Positions 26,715-36,627 are shown, numbered from the stretch's first letter. The stretch is 64,000 nt of DNA from Thalassospira sp. ER-Se-21-Dark (GCF_017922435.1 NZ_VDEZ01000001.1:744001-808000), one strand, 5' to 3'. A program made the numbers and translations. The notes: generated by a model from the letters alone, not told the origin.

Positions 26715-27000
26715 GGGGAATCGCCATGCCAAAAAAGATGTCCACCAAGACTGTGGATAACTATGTGGGTAATCGGGGGGTGACTTCCTGCACCCCTTGA
26801 GAGTCTTAACGTTCTATGAAGTGCACAATTATTGAGCAAAACAATTAAATTATTGATTTTAAACAATAAAAATACTGTCAACGTGAAATCATTCGGTAAT
26901 AGAGTCGTAAAAAATGAATATTTTCCTTTGAATCATATTCGCCAGATGCTTGTGAATAAGCGCCATAGCGATTCGCGCCAGAGGAATCAAAGAGTCCCTT
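26715..27000. promoter_or_regulatory. AT-rich gap with GANTC cluster and DnaA-box-like sites
   Basis: The noncoding stretch between uvrC and folB contains seven GANTC (CcrM methylation) sites at 26718, 26801, 26902, 26930, 26970, 26984 and 26992, where about one is expected. It also has one perfect DnaA box TGTGGATAA (26752-26760), two single-mismatch versions (26764-26772, 26951-26959), a GGGGTG/CACCCC hairpin (26777-26796) and a very AT-rich run at 26820-26880 with a TTATTG/CAATAA dyad. It could be a cell-cycle-controlled promoter or, less likely, a replication-related locus. Confidence 0.45.
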
Positions 27001-27048
27001 GGATTAGCCGTCTGGAAAAGTAAATTTTTTCGGGAAATCGCGTATCGA

Positions 27049-27489
27049 TCAGCGCGCGATATTGTGGCGTTCGATTTCCACACCAACCGCAGCTGCATCT
27101 TCAAAAACGTCGAGCTTTTCAACCCTGACGATCACCTTGCGGACGCGCGGATCGGCAAGACACATGTCAGCGAGTTTTTCCCCAAGGGTTTCCACAAGGT
27201 TGGTGTGACCATCCTGGCAGATGCGGCGTGTGCCGACGACCAGATCCTCGTAGCTTAGCACGGTGGTGATATCATCATTCTGAACACCGTCGCCTTCGAG
27301 CACGGCAAGGTCGAGATTGATGCGCACGCGTTGCGGGGCTTCTTTTTCGTGTTCATAAACACCGATGGAGGTGTGAATGATCATGTCACGCACGAAGACA
27401 CGGCGCAGGTTGCCTGCACGATCTGCATGGGGCACATCGGCAAAGGGCAATGTCGTAATTTTGGCATCCTGTTTAAGGCCTGCGGTCAT
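27049..27489 (-). CDS. folB: Dihydroneopterin aldolase
   Basis: A 146-residue FolB. VFVRDMIIHTSIGVYEHEKEAPQRVRINLDLAV contains the conserved tyrosine and glutamate, TTVLSYEDLVVGTRRICQDGHTNLVETLGEKLADMCL carries the active-site Lys/His region, and VRKVIVRVEKLDVFEDAAAVGVEIER closes the fold. It cleaves dihydroneopterin to 6-hydroxymethyl-dihydropterin and glycolaldehyde in folate synthesis. About 25 residues of extra N-terminus precede the usual start. It follows a pteridine-reductase-like SDR gene on the same strand, a standard alphaproteobacterial pair. Confidence 0.93.
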   Translation of the reverse strand: MTAGLKQDAKITTLPFADVPHADRAGNLRRVFVRDMIIHTSIGVYEHEKEAPQRVRINLDLAVLEGDGVQNDDITTVLSYEDLVVGTRRICQDGHTNLVETLGEKLADMCLADPRVRKVIVRVEKLDVFEDAAAVGVEIERHNIAR

Positions 27490-27590
27490 ATTCCGGTCTT
27501 CCTTGTGCTGCTTTCCTGTGCAGTTTGATCAACAGAACCACACATGTCCGGCCCGATGTCTGGCAGCGATTTAATGATCACTGCCGGGCA

Positions 27591-28361
27591 TCATTCGTTG
27601 GGCGCATCTTCTTCGCCACTGGGCGCCCAATCGAGGTGCTGCCCGCCGTCAAGCGCTAACATTTGCCCGGTGATGGCCGGCGCGGCAAGGAAAAATCGAA
27701 CCGCGTCGCAAATCTCTTGCGGGTTTGTCCCTATTTTCAGGGGTGTTTTTTCGCACTGCGCGTCGAAATCTTCCTGTGTTTGTCGGCTACTAGGCAGTGC
27801 CGGCCCCGGCCCGATGGCATTGACACGAATTTTTGGTGCAAGGGCCAGTGCCAGCGTCTGGGTCAGGGTCCAAAGCCCGGCTTTGGACAGGGTATAGGTC
27901 ATGAAATGCGGGGTCAGGTTCCAGACACGCTGATCAATCAGGTTGAGGATCATGCCCTGACAGCCGTCTGGCAGATGCTTGGCAAATTGCTGCGAGAGGA
28001 TAAACGGCGCGCGCAAATTGGTTTCCATATGCAGATCCCAGCTTTCGCGGGTTGCGGTTTGCACATCATCAAATTCAAAGGTCGAGGCGTTATTGATCAG
28101 AACCCCGATCGGGCCAAGTTGCCTGGTCGCATCGGCAACCAATTGATGGGTTGCATCCTCGTTGGTCAGATCGGCCGAAACGACGCAGGCCTTTTGGCCA
28201 AGGTCACGGACCTCGTTGGCGACAGCTTCGGCGTCTTGTTTCGAGCTGTTGCAATGAAGGGCGATGTCATAGCCGTTGCGCGCCAGATCCAGGGTCAATG
28301 CACGACCGATGCGTTTTGCCGCACCGGTGATCAGAACGGATTTCGGGAATTGACCTGTCAT
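27591..28361 (-). CDS. SDR oxidoreductase, FolM/pteridine reductase-like
   Basis: A 256-residue short-chain dehydrogenase. The cofactor motif reads SVLITGAAKRIGRAL; the RIGR in place of the classical GxG-I/LG ending is typical of pteridine reductases and FolM. NNAS is present, and the catalytic Tyr-x3-Lys appears as YTLSKAG. It probably reduces dihydromonapterin or dihydrofolate with NADPH. Placement before folB supports a pterin role. Start chosen at ATG 28361 (MTGQFPKSV), with a weaker option seven codons upstream. Confidence 0.85.
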   Translation of the reverse strand: MTGQFPKSVLITGAAKRIGRALTLDLARNGYDIALHCNSSKQDAEAVANEVRDLGQKACVVSADLTNEDATHQLVADATRQLGPIGVLINNASTFEFDDVQTATRESWDLHMETNLRAPFILSQQFAKHLPDGCQGMILNLIDQRVWNLTPHFMTYTLSKAGLWTLTQTLALALAPKIRVNAIGPGPALPSSRQTQEDFDAQCEKTPLKIGTNPQEICDAVRFFLAAPAITGQMLALDGGQHLDWAPSGEEDAPNE

Positions 28362-28447
28362 TGGTGCCTTGATCCTTCGCAAAGTGTGCGGACCGTCATG
28401 AGACAGACGGCCCGCGAACTGATTGAACAGATTAAACGCAATATGCT

Positions 28448-29428
28448 TTATGCTACGACAAGTTGGAAGACATAGACCAGATAGGCAATCACGAATGCAA
28501 CGCCGGTGATGCGCGAAATCTTGCGCATGGCATAGGCAACACCGAGCAAACCCACGGTCACCGCCAGCATGATCCAGATGTCGGAATTCATGATCTGTTC
28601 AGGCACCGGGATCGGTGCGATCAGCGACACCCCGCCAATGATCACAAGCAGGTTCAAAAGGTTGGAGCCAAACACATTGCCCAGCGCCACATCGGAATGA
28701 CCGCGGAAAGCGGCAACCACCGATGCGGCGAGTTCCGGAAGTGACGTGCCAAAGGCGACAAGGGTCAGGCCAATCACGGCTTCGGATACGCCAAACTGTC
28801 GGGCAACCGAAACCCCGCCTTCAACCAGCCACTCGGCGCCAAACATAAGCGCGACAATCCCGATGACGGTGGCGATGATCGGCCTGGTCCAGCCTTTGGG
28901 CTTTTCGCCGACTTCGTCGACTTCTTCTTCGTGCAGGTGGCTGGCCTCGCTCGGCGAATTTTTGTCGTGCTGATAGGTGAAGTACCAGATGGCCGCCAGC
29001 ACACAAAGCATCACCGCCCCGGCCCAGCGTTCAATCACGCCAAACATGCAAAAGGCAATAAACAGGACCGTGCCCAGCAACATCGTGCCACCATCACGGA
29101 CCACGGTGACCCGCGAGGCCGCAACGGGTTTCAGAAGCGCCACCGCACCGAGAATAAGCAGGATATTGGCAATGTTGGAGCCAACAACGTTGCCCATGGC
29201 GATATCGGCCGTGCCCTTGAGCGACGCATTGAGCGAGACGACAAATTCTGGCGCCGATGTCCCGGCGGCGACAATCGTCAGACCGACGATCACCTTGGAA
29301 ACGCCCAGCAAAAGTGCAAGACCAACCGCCCCCCTTACGATGAATTCACCACCTGCTGTCAGCAATACAAGGCCCGCGATGATCTGAAGATAGGGGATTA
29401 GCTGTTCCAAAATATCTGCTCGTTTCAA
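28448..29428 (-). CDS. Calcium/sodium antiporter (CaxA/YrbG type)
   Basis: A 326-residue Na/Ca exchanger-family protein with ten helices in two inverted repeats. The alpha-repeats are visible: GLTIVAAGTSAPEFVVSLNASLKGTADIAMGNVVGSNIANI and GLTLVAFGTSLPELAASVVAAFRGHSDVALGNVFGSNLLNL, each carrying the GTSxPE ion-binding glutamate. An acidic/His loop (SEASHLHEEEVDEVGE) joins the halves. It exchanges calcium (or another cation) for sodium or protons at the inner membrane. Confidence 0.92.
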   Translation of the reverse strand: MKRADILEQLIPYLQIIAGLVLLTAGGEFIVRGAVGLALLLGVSKVIVGLTIVAAGTSAPEFVVSLNASLKGTADIAMGNVVGSNIANILLILGAVALLKPVAASRVTVVRDGGTMLLGTVLFIAFCMFGVIERWAGAVMLCVLAAIWYFTYQHDKNSPSEASHLHEEEVDEVGEKPKGWTRPIIATVIGIVALMFGAEWLVEGGVSVARQFGVSEAVIGLTLVAFGTSLPELAASVVAAFRGHSDVALGNVFGSNLLNLLVIIGGVSLIAPIPVPEQIMNSDIWIMLAVTVGLLGVAYAMRKISRITGVAFVIAYLVYVFQLVVA

Positions 29429-29676
29429 AAGCGATTAAACCGGCCCTTTGTCGGGCCCGCGGAAGATGGCATTTGGCAGCGCGAATGGCAAGTCATCAGG
29501 CGGTGACAATTGCCACAGCACCTGATCGCAGGATTCCGTGGTGAATTTCGCAAATGCCGCAAATTTACCCACGACTGGCAGGGTTATTTTCGTTATCGTT
29601 GTAATCTCGTTATTTTCAGGGATTTAGGTCCTGATACCCATTGATTATTTGACCGCCTTCCGGAACGAATTTCGCC

Positions 29677-31425
29677 ATGCATCACAGCGTCCTGTTTGAG
29701 CTGTTTCTTATTCTGACTGCCGCGATCATTGCGGTGCCGATTGCGCACAAGCTGCGTGCGAATTCGATCATCGGCTTTCTGATTGGCGGGTTCTTTATCG
29801 GGCCGTTCGGCTTTGGCCTGATTTCCGAACGCGAAGACATTTCCACGGTTGCCGAACTGGGCGTGGTTTTCCTGCTGTTCATGATCGGGCTGGAGCTTTC
29901 GCGTGATCGTTTGCGCGTGATTGGCGGGCGGTTTGCCGGTCTGGGCGTTTTGCAAATTCTGGTGTCGATGGCAGCCCTTCTGGGGCTTCTGGTTGTCATG
30001 GAATTCCCGCTGCCGACGGCCTTGGTGATTGCCGGAGCGCTTGCGCTTTCATCGACCGCGATCATTCTCAAACAGCTTTCCGATGACAAGCAGCTCAATA
30101 CCCGGTTCGGGCGTGCGGCCCTTGCCATTTTGTTATTGCAGGACGTGGCGGTTGGTCCGTTCCTGATCATGGTGCAAGCGGCAGGTGACGCCGGAACGGA
30201 AACCAGCCCGTGGATGAGCATCCTGCTTGGTTTCGGGTCGGTCGCGTTGTTGTTGCTCGTCGGGCGCTATGTGTTGCCGCGGCTGTTTCGCTATATCGCG
30301 TCGCTCAAGAACCCGGAACTGTTTGCCATCGGCACGCTGTTTGTTGTGCTAGCCGCCAGCACCTTGACCGAGGTTTCCGGACTTTCAATGGCGCTGGGCG
30401 CGTTTATCGCCGGGGTGATGTTGGCCGAAACCGAGTTCCGTCATCAGATCGAAGCCGACATTTCACCGTTCCGCGGCGTGTTCCTGTCGCTGTTCTTTAT
30501 GTCGGTGGGCATGTCGGTTGATGCCGACGTTGTTTATAACGAATTTGGCACCATCGTCATGTGGCTGGTGCTGTTGCTGGTGATCAAGACGGCGGTTTTG
30601 TTCGTCCTGGCGCGCGCGATCCAGTTTGAAACCGGCCTTGCCATCCGGGTGGCGATGAGCTTGGCCGCCGGCGGTGAATTTGCCTTTGTCATGTTTGCGC
30701 TGGCCGCCCAGAATGGTGCGGTACCGCTTGAAATGGCAGCCATGCTGATCCCGGTGGTGGCGATTTCGATGGCGCTGACCCCGACACTGATCAGCCTTGG
30801 ACACAAGATCGAGGAAAAGCTTCATCCCAAGGAAGAAGACCAGCTTGGCAAGATTGCCGAAGAATCCGAGGGCATTCACCAGCATGTTCTGGTGATCGGA
30901 AGTGGTCGCGTTGGCCGGGTTCTGGCCCGGTTGCTCAAGACGCGCAACATTCCGTTCCTGGTGCTGGATAGTGACGCACAGCAGGTTTCACGCGGCCGGG
31001 CAGAAGGCCTTCCGGTTTACTTTGCCGACGGGTCCAGACCGGAAACTTTCCGGGCGGCACACACCGATGAGGCAAAAATTGCGGTTGTTGCCATGGGGAA
31101 CCCGCATGCGACCGAGAAGACGGTCGCCCTTTTGCGCCAGCATTACCCGCATCTGAAGATCTTTGCCCGTGCGCAGGACATCACCCATATCGGGCCGCTG
31201 TCGCGCCATGGGGCGGATGCCGCGATCCCCGAGGTGCTTGAAACCGGCTTGCGATTATCCGACCATGTGTTGGCCGCCTGTGATGTGCCGCAGGAAGACA
31301 TTGATGCCGAAATCGCCAAATTCCGCCGTGCGGACATGCTTTTGATGAACGAACTGGCGCCGCGCCCGCAGCGCAAACCATCAGGGTCGGAGAATGCCGA
31401 AAAACCGGTGAAGAAAAAAACCTGA
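29677..31425 (+). CDS. CPA2 cation:proton antiporter with TrkA-N domain (Kef-like)
   Basis: A 582-residue protein. The first about 390 residues are a 12-13-helix Na/H exchanger domain (MHHSVLFELFLILTAAIIAVPIAHKL; LLQDVAVGPFLIM with the conserved Asp). A cytoplasmic Rossmann TrkA-N domain follows (HVLVIGSGRVGRVLARLLKTRNIPFLVLDSD) and resembles KefB/KefC, which protect against electrophiles by potassium efflux gated by glutathione and NAD(H). No ancillary KefF/KefG gene is adjacent. The C-terminus is basic. It is convergent with phoB across a strong terminator. Confidence 0.9.
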   Translation: MHHSVLFELFLILTAAIIAVPIAHKLRANSIIGFLIGGFFIGPFGFGLISEREDISTVAELGVVFLLFMIGLELSRDRLRVIGGRFAGLGVLQILVSMAALLGLLVVMEFPLPTALVIAGALALSSTAIILKQLSDDKQLNTRFGRAALAILLLQDVAVGPFLIMVQAAGDAGTETSPWMSILLGFGSVALLLLVGRYVLPRLFRYIASLKNPELFAIGTLFVVLAASTLTEVSGLSMALGAFIAGVMLAETEFRHQIEADISPFRGVFLSLFFMSVGMSVDADVVYNEFGTIVMWLVLLLVIKTAVLFVLARAIQFETGLAIRVAMSLAAGGEFAFVMFALAAQNGAVPLEMAAMLIPVVAISMALTPTLISLGHKIEEKLHPKEEDQLGKIAEESEGIHQHVLVIGSGRVGRVLARLLKTRNIPFLVLDSDAQQVSRGRAEGLPVYFADGSRPETFRAAHTDEAKIAVVAMGNPHATEKTVALLRQHYPHLKIFARAQDITHIGPLSRHGADAAIPEVLETGLRLSDHVLAACDVPQEDIDAEIAKFRRADMLLMNELAPRPQRKPSGSENAEKPVKKKT

Positions 31426-31445
31426 AGACGTTACGACCTTAAAAC

Positions 31446-31480
31446 AAAAACCCCCGCTGCAACCTGCAACGGGGGTTTTT
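31446..31480. terminator. Bidirectional terminator kef / phoB
   Basis: An 11-bp stem (A5-CCCCCG with CGGGGG-T5) with a 13-nt loop and flanking A and T runs separates the two convergent genes. Confidence 0.93.
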
Positions 31481-31505
31481 TAATCGGATAGGGCTCTATA
31501 CCGAC

Positions 31506-32204
31506 TTAGGCCGCGGTTTCTGAATCCAGTGCATAGCCCGCCGCACGGACGGTGCGGATGATATCGCGCGTGCCTTTGACGTCATTGAGCGCCTTGCGCA
31601 GGCGGCGGATATGAACGTCGACGGTGCGGGTTTCGACATAGATGTTCGGGCCCCAAACCGCGTTAAGCAACTGTTCGCGCGAGAAAACCCGACCCGGATG
31701 TTCGAGGAAATAGCGCAGCAGACGGAACTCGGTCGGGCCAAGATGGATCGATTTTCCATTGCGGCTGACCCGGTGGGCGGCGAGATCCATTTCGATGTCG
31801 GAATAGATCAACTGCCCTTGTGGTTGCGCCGGACCGGACCGGCGCAAAAGTGCGCGGATACGGGCGAGCAGCTCGCCAATGGCAAACGGCTTGGTGACAT
31901 AGTCATCAGCGCCGGTATCAAGACCGCGGATGCGGTCGCCCTCTTCGCCACGTGCCGTCACCATGATCACCGGCAAATCGCGGCTTTCAGGCTTGCGGCG
32001 GATCTGACGGCAGACTTCGATCCCCGACATTACCGGCAGCATCCAGTCGAGCAAAACCAGATCGACATGGGTTTCAGCCAGAATTTTCAACGCTTCGTCA
32101 CCGTCACCGGCTTCGACAACCTGCATCCCCTCGCGTTCGAGGTTGTAGCGCAACATGGTTACGATTGCTGCCTCGTCCTCGACGATAAGAACCGTTGGGT
32201 CCAT
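31506..32204 (-). CDS. phoB: Phosphate regulon response regulator PhoB
   Basis: A 232-residue OmpR/PhoB-family regulator. The receiver domain has VLIVEDE (acidic pocket), LVLLDWMLP with phospho-acceptor Asp53, MVTARGEEGDR and DDYVTKPF (Lys switch). The DNA-binding winged helix follows (LGPTEFRLLRYFLEHPGRVFSREQLLNAVWG ... RTVDVHIRRLRKAL). It activates phosphate-starvation genes at Pho boxes. It is the last gene of pstS-pstC-pstA-pstB-phoU-phoB; its sensor phoR is not in this window. Confidence 0.96.
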   Translation of the reverse strand: MDPTVLIVEDEAAIVTMLRYNLEREGMQVVEAGDGDEALKILAETHVDLVLLDWMLPVMSGIEVCRQIRRKPESRDLPVIMVTARGEEGDRIRGLDTGADDYVTKPFAIGELLARIRALLRRSGPAQPQGQLIYSDIEMDLAAHRVSRNGKSIHLGPTEFRLLRYFLEHPGRVFSREQLLNAVWGPNIYVETRTVDVHIRRLRKALNDVKGTRDIIRTVRAAGYALDSETAA

Positions 32205-32221
32205 CTTCCTATGCTCCCGTG

Positions 32222-32944
32222 TCAGTCATTCGGTTCGACAACAGCGAAGTTCGCTGCGTCGTTTTTTGGCCGGTCAATCCCCGGCAGGTCTTCGCCCTTG
32301 ATCCGGTAATAGATCGTTTCGGCGATATTGGTTGCGTGATCACCGATACGTTCGATGTTCTTGGCAATGAACAACAGATGGGTCGATGCGGTAATGTTGC
32401 GCGGATCTTCCATCATGTAGGTCAGCAATTCGCGGAACAGCGAATTGTACATGTCGTCCACTTCCTGATCGCGTTCCCAGACCCGGTGGGCCTTTTCGGC
32501 GTCGCTTTCGATATAGGCATCCAGGACATCCTTGATGATTTCCTGGGCCAGCTTGGCCATGTTCGGGATCGCCTGAACCGGGCGGATCGGCGGGATCTGG
32601 TTCAGCACCTGCGCGCGTTTGGCGATGTTCTTTGCCAGATCACCAATGCGTTCCAGATCGTTTGACAGCTTGAGCGCGGTGACGACCTGACGCAGGTCAT
32701 CTGCCATCGGCTGACGCAGGGCCAGAAGACGGACGGCAAAGTCCTGAACTTCCTGTTCGAGCACATCAATGCGCTGATCGGACAGGATGACTTTCTCGGC
32801 CAGTTCGGAATCGCGTTTGACGATGGATCTGATCGAGGAAATAAGCTGGCTTTCAGCAAGCCCGCCCATTTGCGAAATGATGTTGTTCAGACGGGTCAGT
32901 TCCTCGTCGAACGAACTTACGATATGGGTATGTTCATCAGCCAT
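32222..32944 (-). CDS. phoU: Phosphate signaling protein PhoU
   Basis: A 240-residue all-helical PhoU with two repeated three-helix bundles. LRQVVTALKLSNDLERIGDLAKNIAKRA and HLLFIAKNIERIGDHATNIAETIYY carry the metal-binding E/DxxxD motifs. PhoU links the Pst transporter to the PhoR kinase and restrains the regulon when phosphate is sufficient. It follows pstB by 21 bp and precedes phoB by 17 bp. Confidence 0.95.
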   Translation of the reverse strand: MADEHTHIVSSFDEELTRLNNIISQMGGLAESQLISSIRSIVKRDSELAEKVILSDQRIDVLEQEVQDFAVRLLALRQPMADDLRQVVTALKLSNDLERIGDLAKNIAKRAQVLNQIPPIRPVQAIPNMAKLAQEIIKDVLDAYIESDAEKAHRVWERDQEVDDMYNSLFRELLTYMMEDPRNITASTHLLFIAKNIERIGDHATNIAETIYYRIKGEDLPGIDRPKNDAANFAVVEPND

Positions 32945-32965
32945 TTATGCGTACTCCTGGCTCGC

Positions 32966-33769
32966 TTAACCGAAGCGGCCGGTAATGTAACCCTTGGTGC
33001 GTTCGTCCTTCGGGTTGGTAAAGATCTGATCGGTTTCACCGACTTCAACCAGCTTTCCGAGGTGGAAGAACGCGGTGCGCTGCGACACACGGGCGGCCTG
33101 CTGCATGGAGTGGGTCACGATCACGATCGTGTAGTTCGAACGCAACTCGTCTATCAGTTCCTCGACCTTGGCGGTCGCAATCGGATCAAGGGCCGAGCAC
33201 GGTTCATCCATCAGGATGACTTCCGGGCTGACGGCAACCGCGCGTGCAATGCAAAGGCGCTGCTGCTGACCACCGGAAAGACCGGTTGCCGGCGATTGCA
33301 GACGATCTTTGACTTCTTTCAGAAGACCCGCACGTTCGAGCGAGGTCATGACAATTTCATCAAGTTCATCGCGCGAATTGACCAGACCATGAATACGCGG
33401 GCCATAGGCCACGTTGTCATAGATGGTTTTCGGGAACGGGTTCGGTTTCTGGAACACCATGCCGATGCGCGCGCGCAGCTGAACCACGTCGATCCGCTTG
33501 TCATAGATGTCGCGACCATCCAGGGTAACGTCACCTTTGATCGTCACACCGTCAATGGTGTCATTCATCCGGTTCAGGCAGCGCAGGAAGGTGGATTTAC
33601 CACAGCCCGACGGACCAATCAGTGCGGTTACCTGCTGTTCGGGGATATCAAGGTTGACCTCATAGAGGGCCTGATTGTCGCTATAGAAAAGATCGAGCTT
33701 GCGCGCGGTCATTTTCGGTTTTTCGACCGACGGCTCCGCCGTCATTGCGCTCTGGGATACAGCAGCCAT
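32966..33769 (-). CDS. pstB: Phosphate ABC transporter ATP-binding protein
   Basis: A 267-residue PstB. Walker [21 protein letters not shown] typical of Pst[15 protein letters not shown] signature and [12 protein letters not shown] Walker B are all present. It energises the Pst high-affinity phosphate importer. The start at 33769 sits one base after the pstA stop region and skips 16 codons of overlap with pstA. N-terminal residues before [10 protein letters not shown] are a short low-complexity extension. Confidence 0.96.
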   Translation of the reverse strand: MAAVSQSAMTAEPSVEKPKMTARKLDLFYSDNQALYEVNLDIPEQQVTALIGPSGCGKSTFLRCLNRMNDTIDGVTIKGDVTLDGRDIYDKRIDVVQLRARIGMVFQKPNPFPKTIYDNVAYGPRIHGLVNSRDELDEIVMTSLERAGLLKEVKDRLQSPATGLSGGQQQRLCIARAVAVSPEVILMDEPCSALDPIATAKVEELIDELRSNYTIVIVTHSMQQAARVSQRTAFFHLGKLVEVGETDQIFTNPKDERTKGYITGRFG

Positions 33770-33770
33770 T

Positions 33771-35120
33771 TTACCACTTCCGTTCAAATTTTTTGCGCAG
33801 ATACACAGCCAGTCCATTCATCAGGACAAGGAAGGCCAGCAACACCATAATCGCTGCCGAGGTTTTCTCGACAAAGGCACGTTCCGGGCTGTCTGCCCAC
33901 AGATAGATCTGGACCGGCAGAACCGTTGCCGGGTCAAGAGCCCCGCCCGGGATATCAACAATAAAGGCAACCATTCCGATCATCAGAAGCGGTGCGGTTT
34001 CACCAAGCGCCTGTGCCATGCCAATGATCGTGCCGGTCAGAATGCCCGGCATGGCAAGCGGCAAGACATGGTGGGTCACGGTCTGAACCGGGGATGCACC
34101 AAGGCCAAGGGCGGCCTGACGGATCGACGGCGGCACCGCCTTGATCGCCGCACGCGATGCGATGATGATCGTCGGCAAAGTCATCAGCGCCAGCGTCAAA
34201 CCACCGACAACCGGGGCCGAGCGCGGCAAATGCATGACATTGAGATAGACCTCAAGCCCCAGCAGACCAAACACGATGGACGGCACCGCGGCCAGGTTGT
34301 TGATATTAACCTCGACAATCTGGGTGAAGCGGTTTTTCGGGGCGAATTCTTCGAGATAGATCGCCGCCAGAACACCAATCGGGAAGGACAATGCCAAAGT
34401 CACAAGCAGGGTATAGAACGAGCCAACAGCCGCGCCCCAGATACCGGCAAGTTCCGGTTCGCGGGAATCGCCACTGGTAAAGAAGCGGGTGTGGAACTGT
34501 TTTTCCACCGCACCGTCAGCAACCAGTTCGTTATACCAAGCGACTTCCTTGTCATTGAGGCGACGGTCGCCTTCATCAACGGTGGGATCGATATAGCCCT
34601 TGTTGAGCATGTCGAAATCATCACCGGAAATCAGCCAGATGGTGCGCGTTTGGCCAATCAGGCTCGGATTTTCGAGAACCCGTTCGCGCAGATCATAAGA
34701 TGCGCCGCCTGAAACGATGCCATAGAGATCACGTTTGTCACTGCGCGAGGTCACATCAGGGAACCGATCACGCAAAGCCTGTTTGATCAGACCATCAAAG
34801 TTCGCGCGCCCGATCACGTCGGGATCGCCGGTCCGTTCCGGATCGATCACAGCCGGATCAAAGGTCACTTCGAGCTGGACATAGGTCTGGTAAAAGGCGC
34901 TGTAGCCTTTAGAGCCGATCGAGAGTGCCAGCGTGCAAAGCGCCAGCAGCGCCAAACAGATCGCAACCAGACCATAGCTTTTAAAGCGGCGTTCGGCGGC
35001 GTAACGTTTCTTGATGTTACGGGTGATTTTCGGGCTGTCCCAGTCAACCGGCTTGCGCAGATTGTCAGAGATCACTTTGGCCGCAGCTCTGTCTTCCATA
35101 AGAGATGCCATATCAGTCAT
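33771..35120 (-). CDS. pstA: Phosphate ABC transporter permease PstA
   Basis: A 449-residue permease, longer than E. coli PstA. It has one N-terminal helix ([21 protein letters not shown]), then a periplasmic insertion of about 150 residues (through [15 protein letters not shown]), then the binding-protein-dependent permease domain ([78 protein letters not shown] with the EAA loop). This large-insert form is common in alphaproteobacteria. Its start overlaps the end of pstC by 8 bp, so translation is coupled. Confidence 0.94.
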   Translation of the reverse strand: MTDMASLMEDRAAAKVISDNLRKPVDWDSPKITRNIKKRYAAERRFKSYGLVAICLALLALCTLALSIGSKGYSAFYQTYVQLEVTFDPAVIDPERTGDPDVIGRANFDGLIKQALRDRFPDVTSRSDKRDLYGIVSGGASYDLRERVLENPSLIGQTRTIWLISGDDFDMLNKGYIDPTVDEGDRRLNDKEVAWYNELVADGAVEKQFHTRFFTSGDSREPELAGIWGAAVGSFYTLLVTLALSFPIGVLAAIYLEEFAPKNRFTQIVEVNINNLAAVPSIVFGLLGLEVYLNVMHLPRSAPVVGGLTLALMTLPTIIIASRAAIKAVPPSIRQAALGLGASPVQTVTHHVLPLAMPGILTGTIIGMAQALGETAPLLMIGMVAFIVDIPGGALDPATVLPVQIYLWADSPERAFVEKTSAAIMVLLAFLVLMNGLAVYLRKKFERKW

Positions 35121-36492
35121 ATTTCTCGCGATACTTCTGAACAACCTTAAGGGCAAATACGTTCAGCCCCAAGGTGACAAGGAAAAGAACCAGCCCCAAC
35201 GCGAAGGCCGAGAGGGTTTTTGCACTGTCGAACTCTTGGTCGCCGACCAGAAGCGTCACGATCTGCACGGTAACAGTCGTCACAGCCTGAAGCGGGTTCA
35301 CCGTCATGTTCGCGGCAAGACCAGCGGCCATCACAACAATCATGGTTTCACCAATCGCCCGCGAAACGGCCAACAGAACCGCCCCGACAATACCGGGCAA
35401 GGCGGCCGGGAAAATCACCTGCCGGATGGTTTCCGATTTGGTCGCCCCCAATGCATAGGACCCGTCACGCAGCGATTTCGGCACCTGCGACATCACGTCA
35501 TCAGACAGCGAGGACACAAACGGAATGATCATGATGCCCATGACAAGACCGGCGGCCAGCGCACTTTCCGAACTGACATCGAGGCCGAGGATCGCGCCAT
35601 TGTCGCGCAAGAACGGTGCCACGGTGAGCGCGGCAAAGAAGCCATAGACAACCGTTGGCACGCCCGCCAGAATTTCAAGTGCGGGTTTGGCAACAGCGCG
35701 AAATTTAGGCGCGGCATATTCGCCCATATAGATGGCCGAAAACAGGCCGACCGGCACCGCGACACACATGGCAATCAGCGTAATCAGCAAGGTACCGACA
35801 AACAGCGGAATCATGCCAAACGCCCCCTCGGACGCCACCTGATCGGCACGGATCGCGGTTTGCGGGCTCCATTCCAGACCAAACAGGAATTCGAGCGGGT
35901 TGATCTTGCTAAAGAAATGCAGGGTTTCGAACATCAGTGAAAACACGATGCCGACCGTTGAAAGGATCGCAATCGCCGAACAGACAATCATGATCGCGCG
36001 CGAGATGCGTTCAACATTGTTGCGCGCGCGCATATCCGCTTCAATCCGTCGATAGGACAGGACAAGACCGGCAAGCGCAACCGACAGCATGACAACCACC
36101 AGCGCCGCATTGGCGATGGTTTGCAAATTGGCAAGTCTGCGCCCGGCATCAACAATTTCCGGCGACACGGTGAGATGTTCACCGCCACCGGCGGCGATCT
36201 GGGAAATGCTGTTGAGCGCCAGCGACAGACGACCGGAGTCACCAATTACTTCCTGCGGCAGGTCCGACACGATCAGGGCTTCAATCACCGAGCCCTGGAA
36301 CATGTACCAGATCAAAAGCAAAAACAGCGCGGGAAGCCCGCACCATGCTGCTGTGTAAGCCCCATAGTGAACCGGCAAGGAATGAAGATTGCTGTGCCGG
36401 CCACCAGAAAGGGCAACAGCCCGCTGGCGTCCGAAATAAAAGGACAGCGCGCAAAGTGCGGCAACCGCGAGCAACAGGAAAGACAGGGACAT
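35113..36492 (-). CDS. pstC: Phosphate ABC transporter permease PstC
   Basis: A 459-residue permease, also longer than the E. coli form. N-terminal helices (SLSFLLLAVAALCALSFYFGRQRAVAL; YTAAWCGLPALFLLLIWYM) are followed by a loop of about 90 residues. Then comes the permease core (PLFVGTLLITLIAMCVAVPVGLFSAIYMGEYA; ALGATKSETIRQVIFPAALPGIVGAVLLAVSRAIGETMIVVMAAG, with EAA motif). It pairs with PstA. The start MSLSFLL at 36492 gives an immediate membrane helix, as in homologues; the open frame extends 11 codons upstream. Confidence 0.94.
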   Translation of the reverse strand: MSLSFLLLAVAALCALSFYFGRQRAVALSGGRHSNLHSLPVHYGAYTAAWCGLPALFLLLIWYMFQGSVIEALIVSDLPQEVIGDSGRLSLALNSISQIAAGGGEHLTVSPEIVDAGRRLANLQTIANAALVVVMLSVALAGLVLSYRRIEADMRARNNVERISRAIMIVCSAIAILSTVGIVFSLMFETLHFFSKINPLEFLFGLEWSPQTAIRADQVASEGAFGMIPLFVGTLLITLIAMCVAVPVGLFSAIYMGEYAAPKFRAVAKPALEILAGVPTVVYGFFAALTVAPFLRDNGAILGLDVSSESALAAGLVMGIMIIPFVSSLSDDVMSQVPKSLRDGSYALGATKSETIRQVIFPAALPGIVGAVLLAVSRAIGETMIVVMAAGLAANMTVNPLQAVTTVTVQIVTLLVGDQEFDSAKTLSAFALGLVLFLVTLGLNVFALKVVQKYREKYD

Positions 36493-36586
36493 TATTTGAG
36501 ATCCGTTCGCCAGATGAGCCTGCAAAGATCAGTTCGTGAGGCCAATAGGACAGAAACAATAAACAAATCAAGTCGAGATATAAAGA

Positions 36587-36616
36587 AACCGGTGGCGGCA
36601 AAGGCCGCCACCGGTT
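36587..36616 (-). terminator. Hairpin between pstS and pstC (attenuator)
   Basis: A 13-bp perfect stem AACCGGTGGCGGC/GCCGCCACCGGTT with a 4-nt loop begins 12 bp after the pstS stop and is followed on the minus strand by TCTTTATAT. It should end many transcripts or protect the pstS mRNA, giving more binding protein than permease. Confidence 0.85.
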
Positions 36617-36627
36617 GAAAGATCGCG

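Noticed and set aside
26832-27023. A 63-codon frame in the uvrC-folB gap
   Set aside because: Very AT-rich, codon use unlike neighbours, no ribosome-binding site and no recognisable motif.
26715-27048. Chromosomal replication origin
   Set aside because: Only one perfect DnaA box, no gene-strand switch on either side, and no typical oriC neighbours; reported instead as a regulatory candidate.
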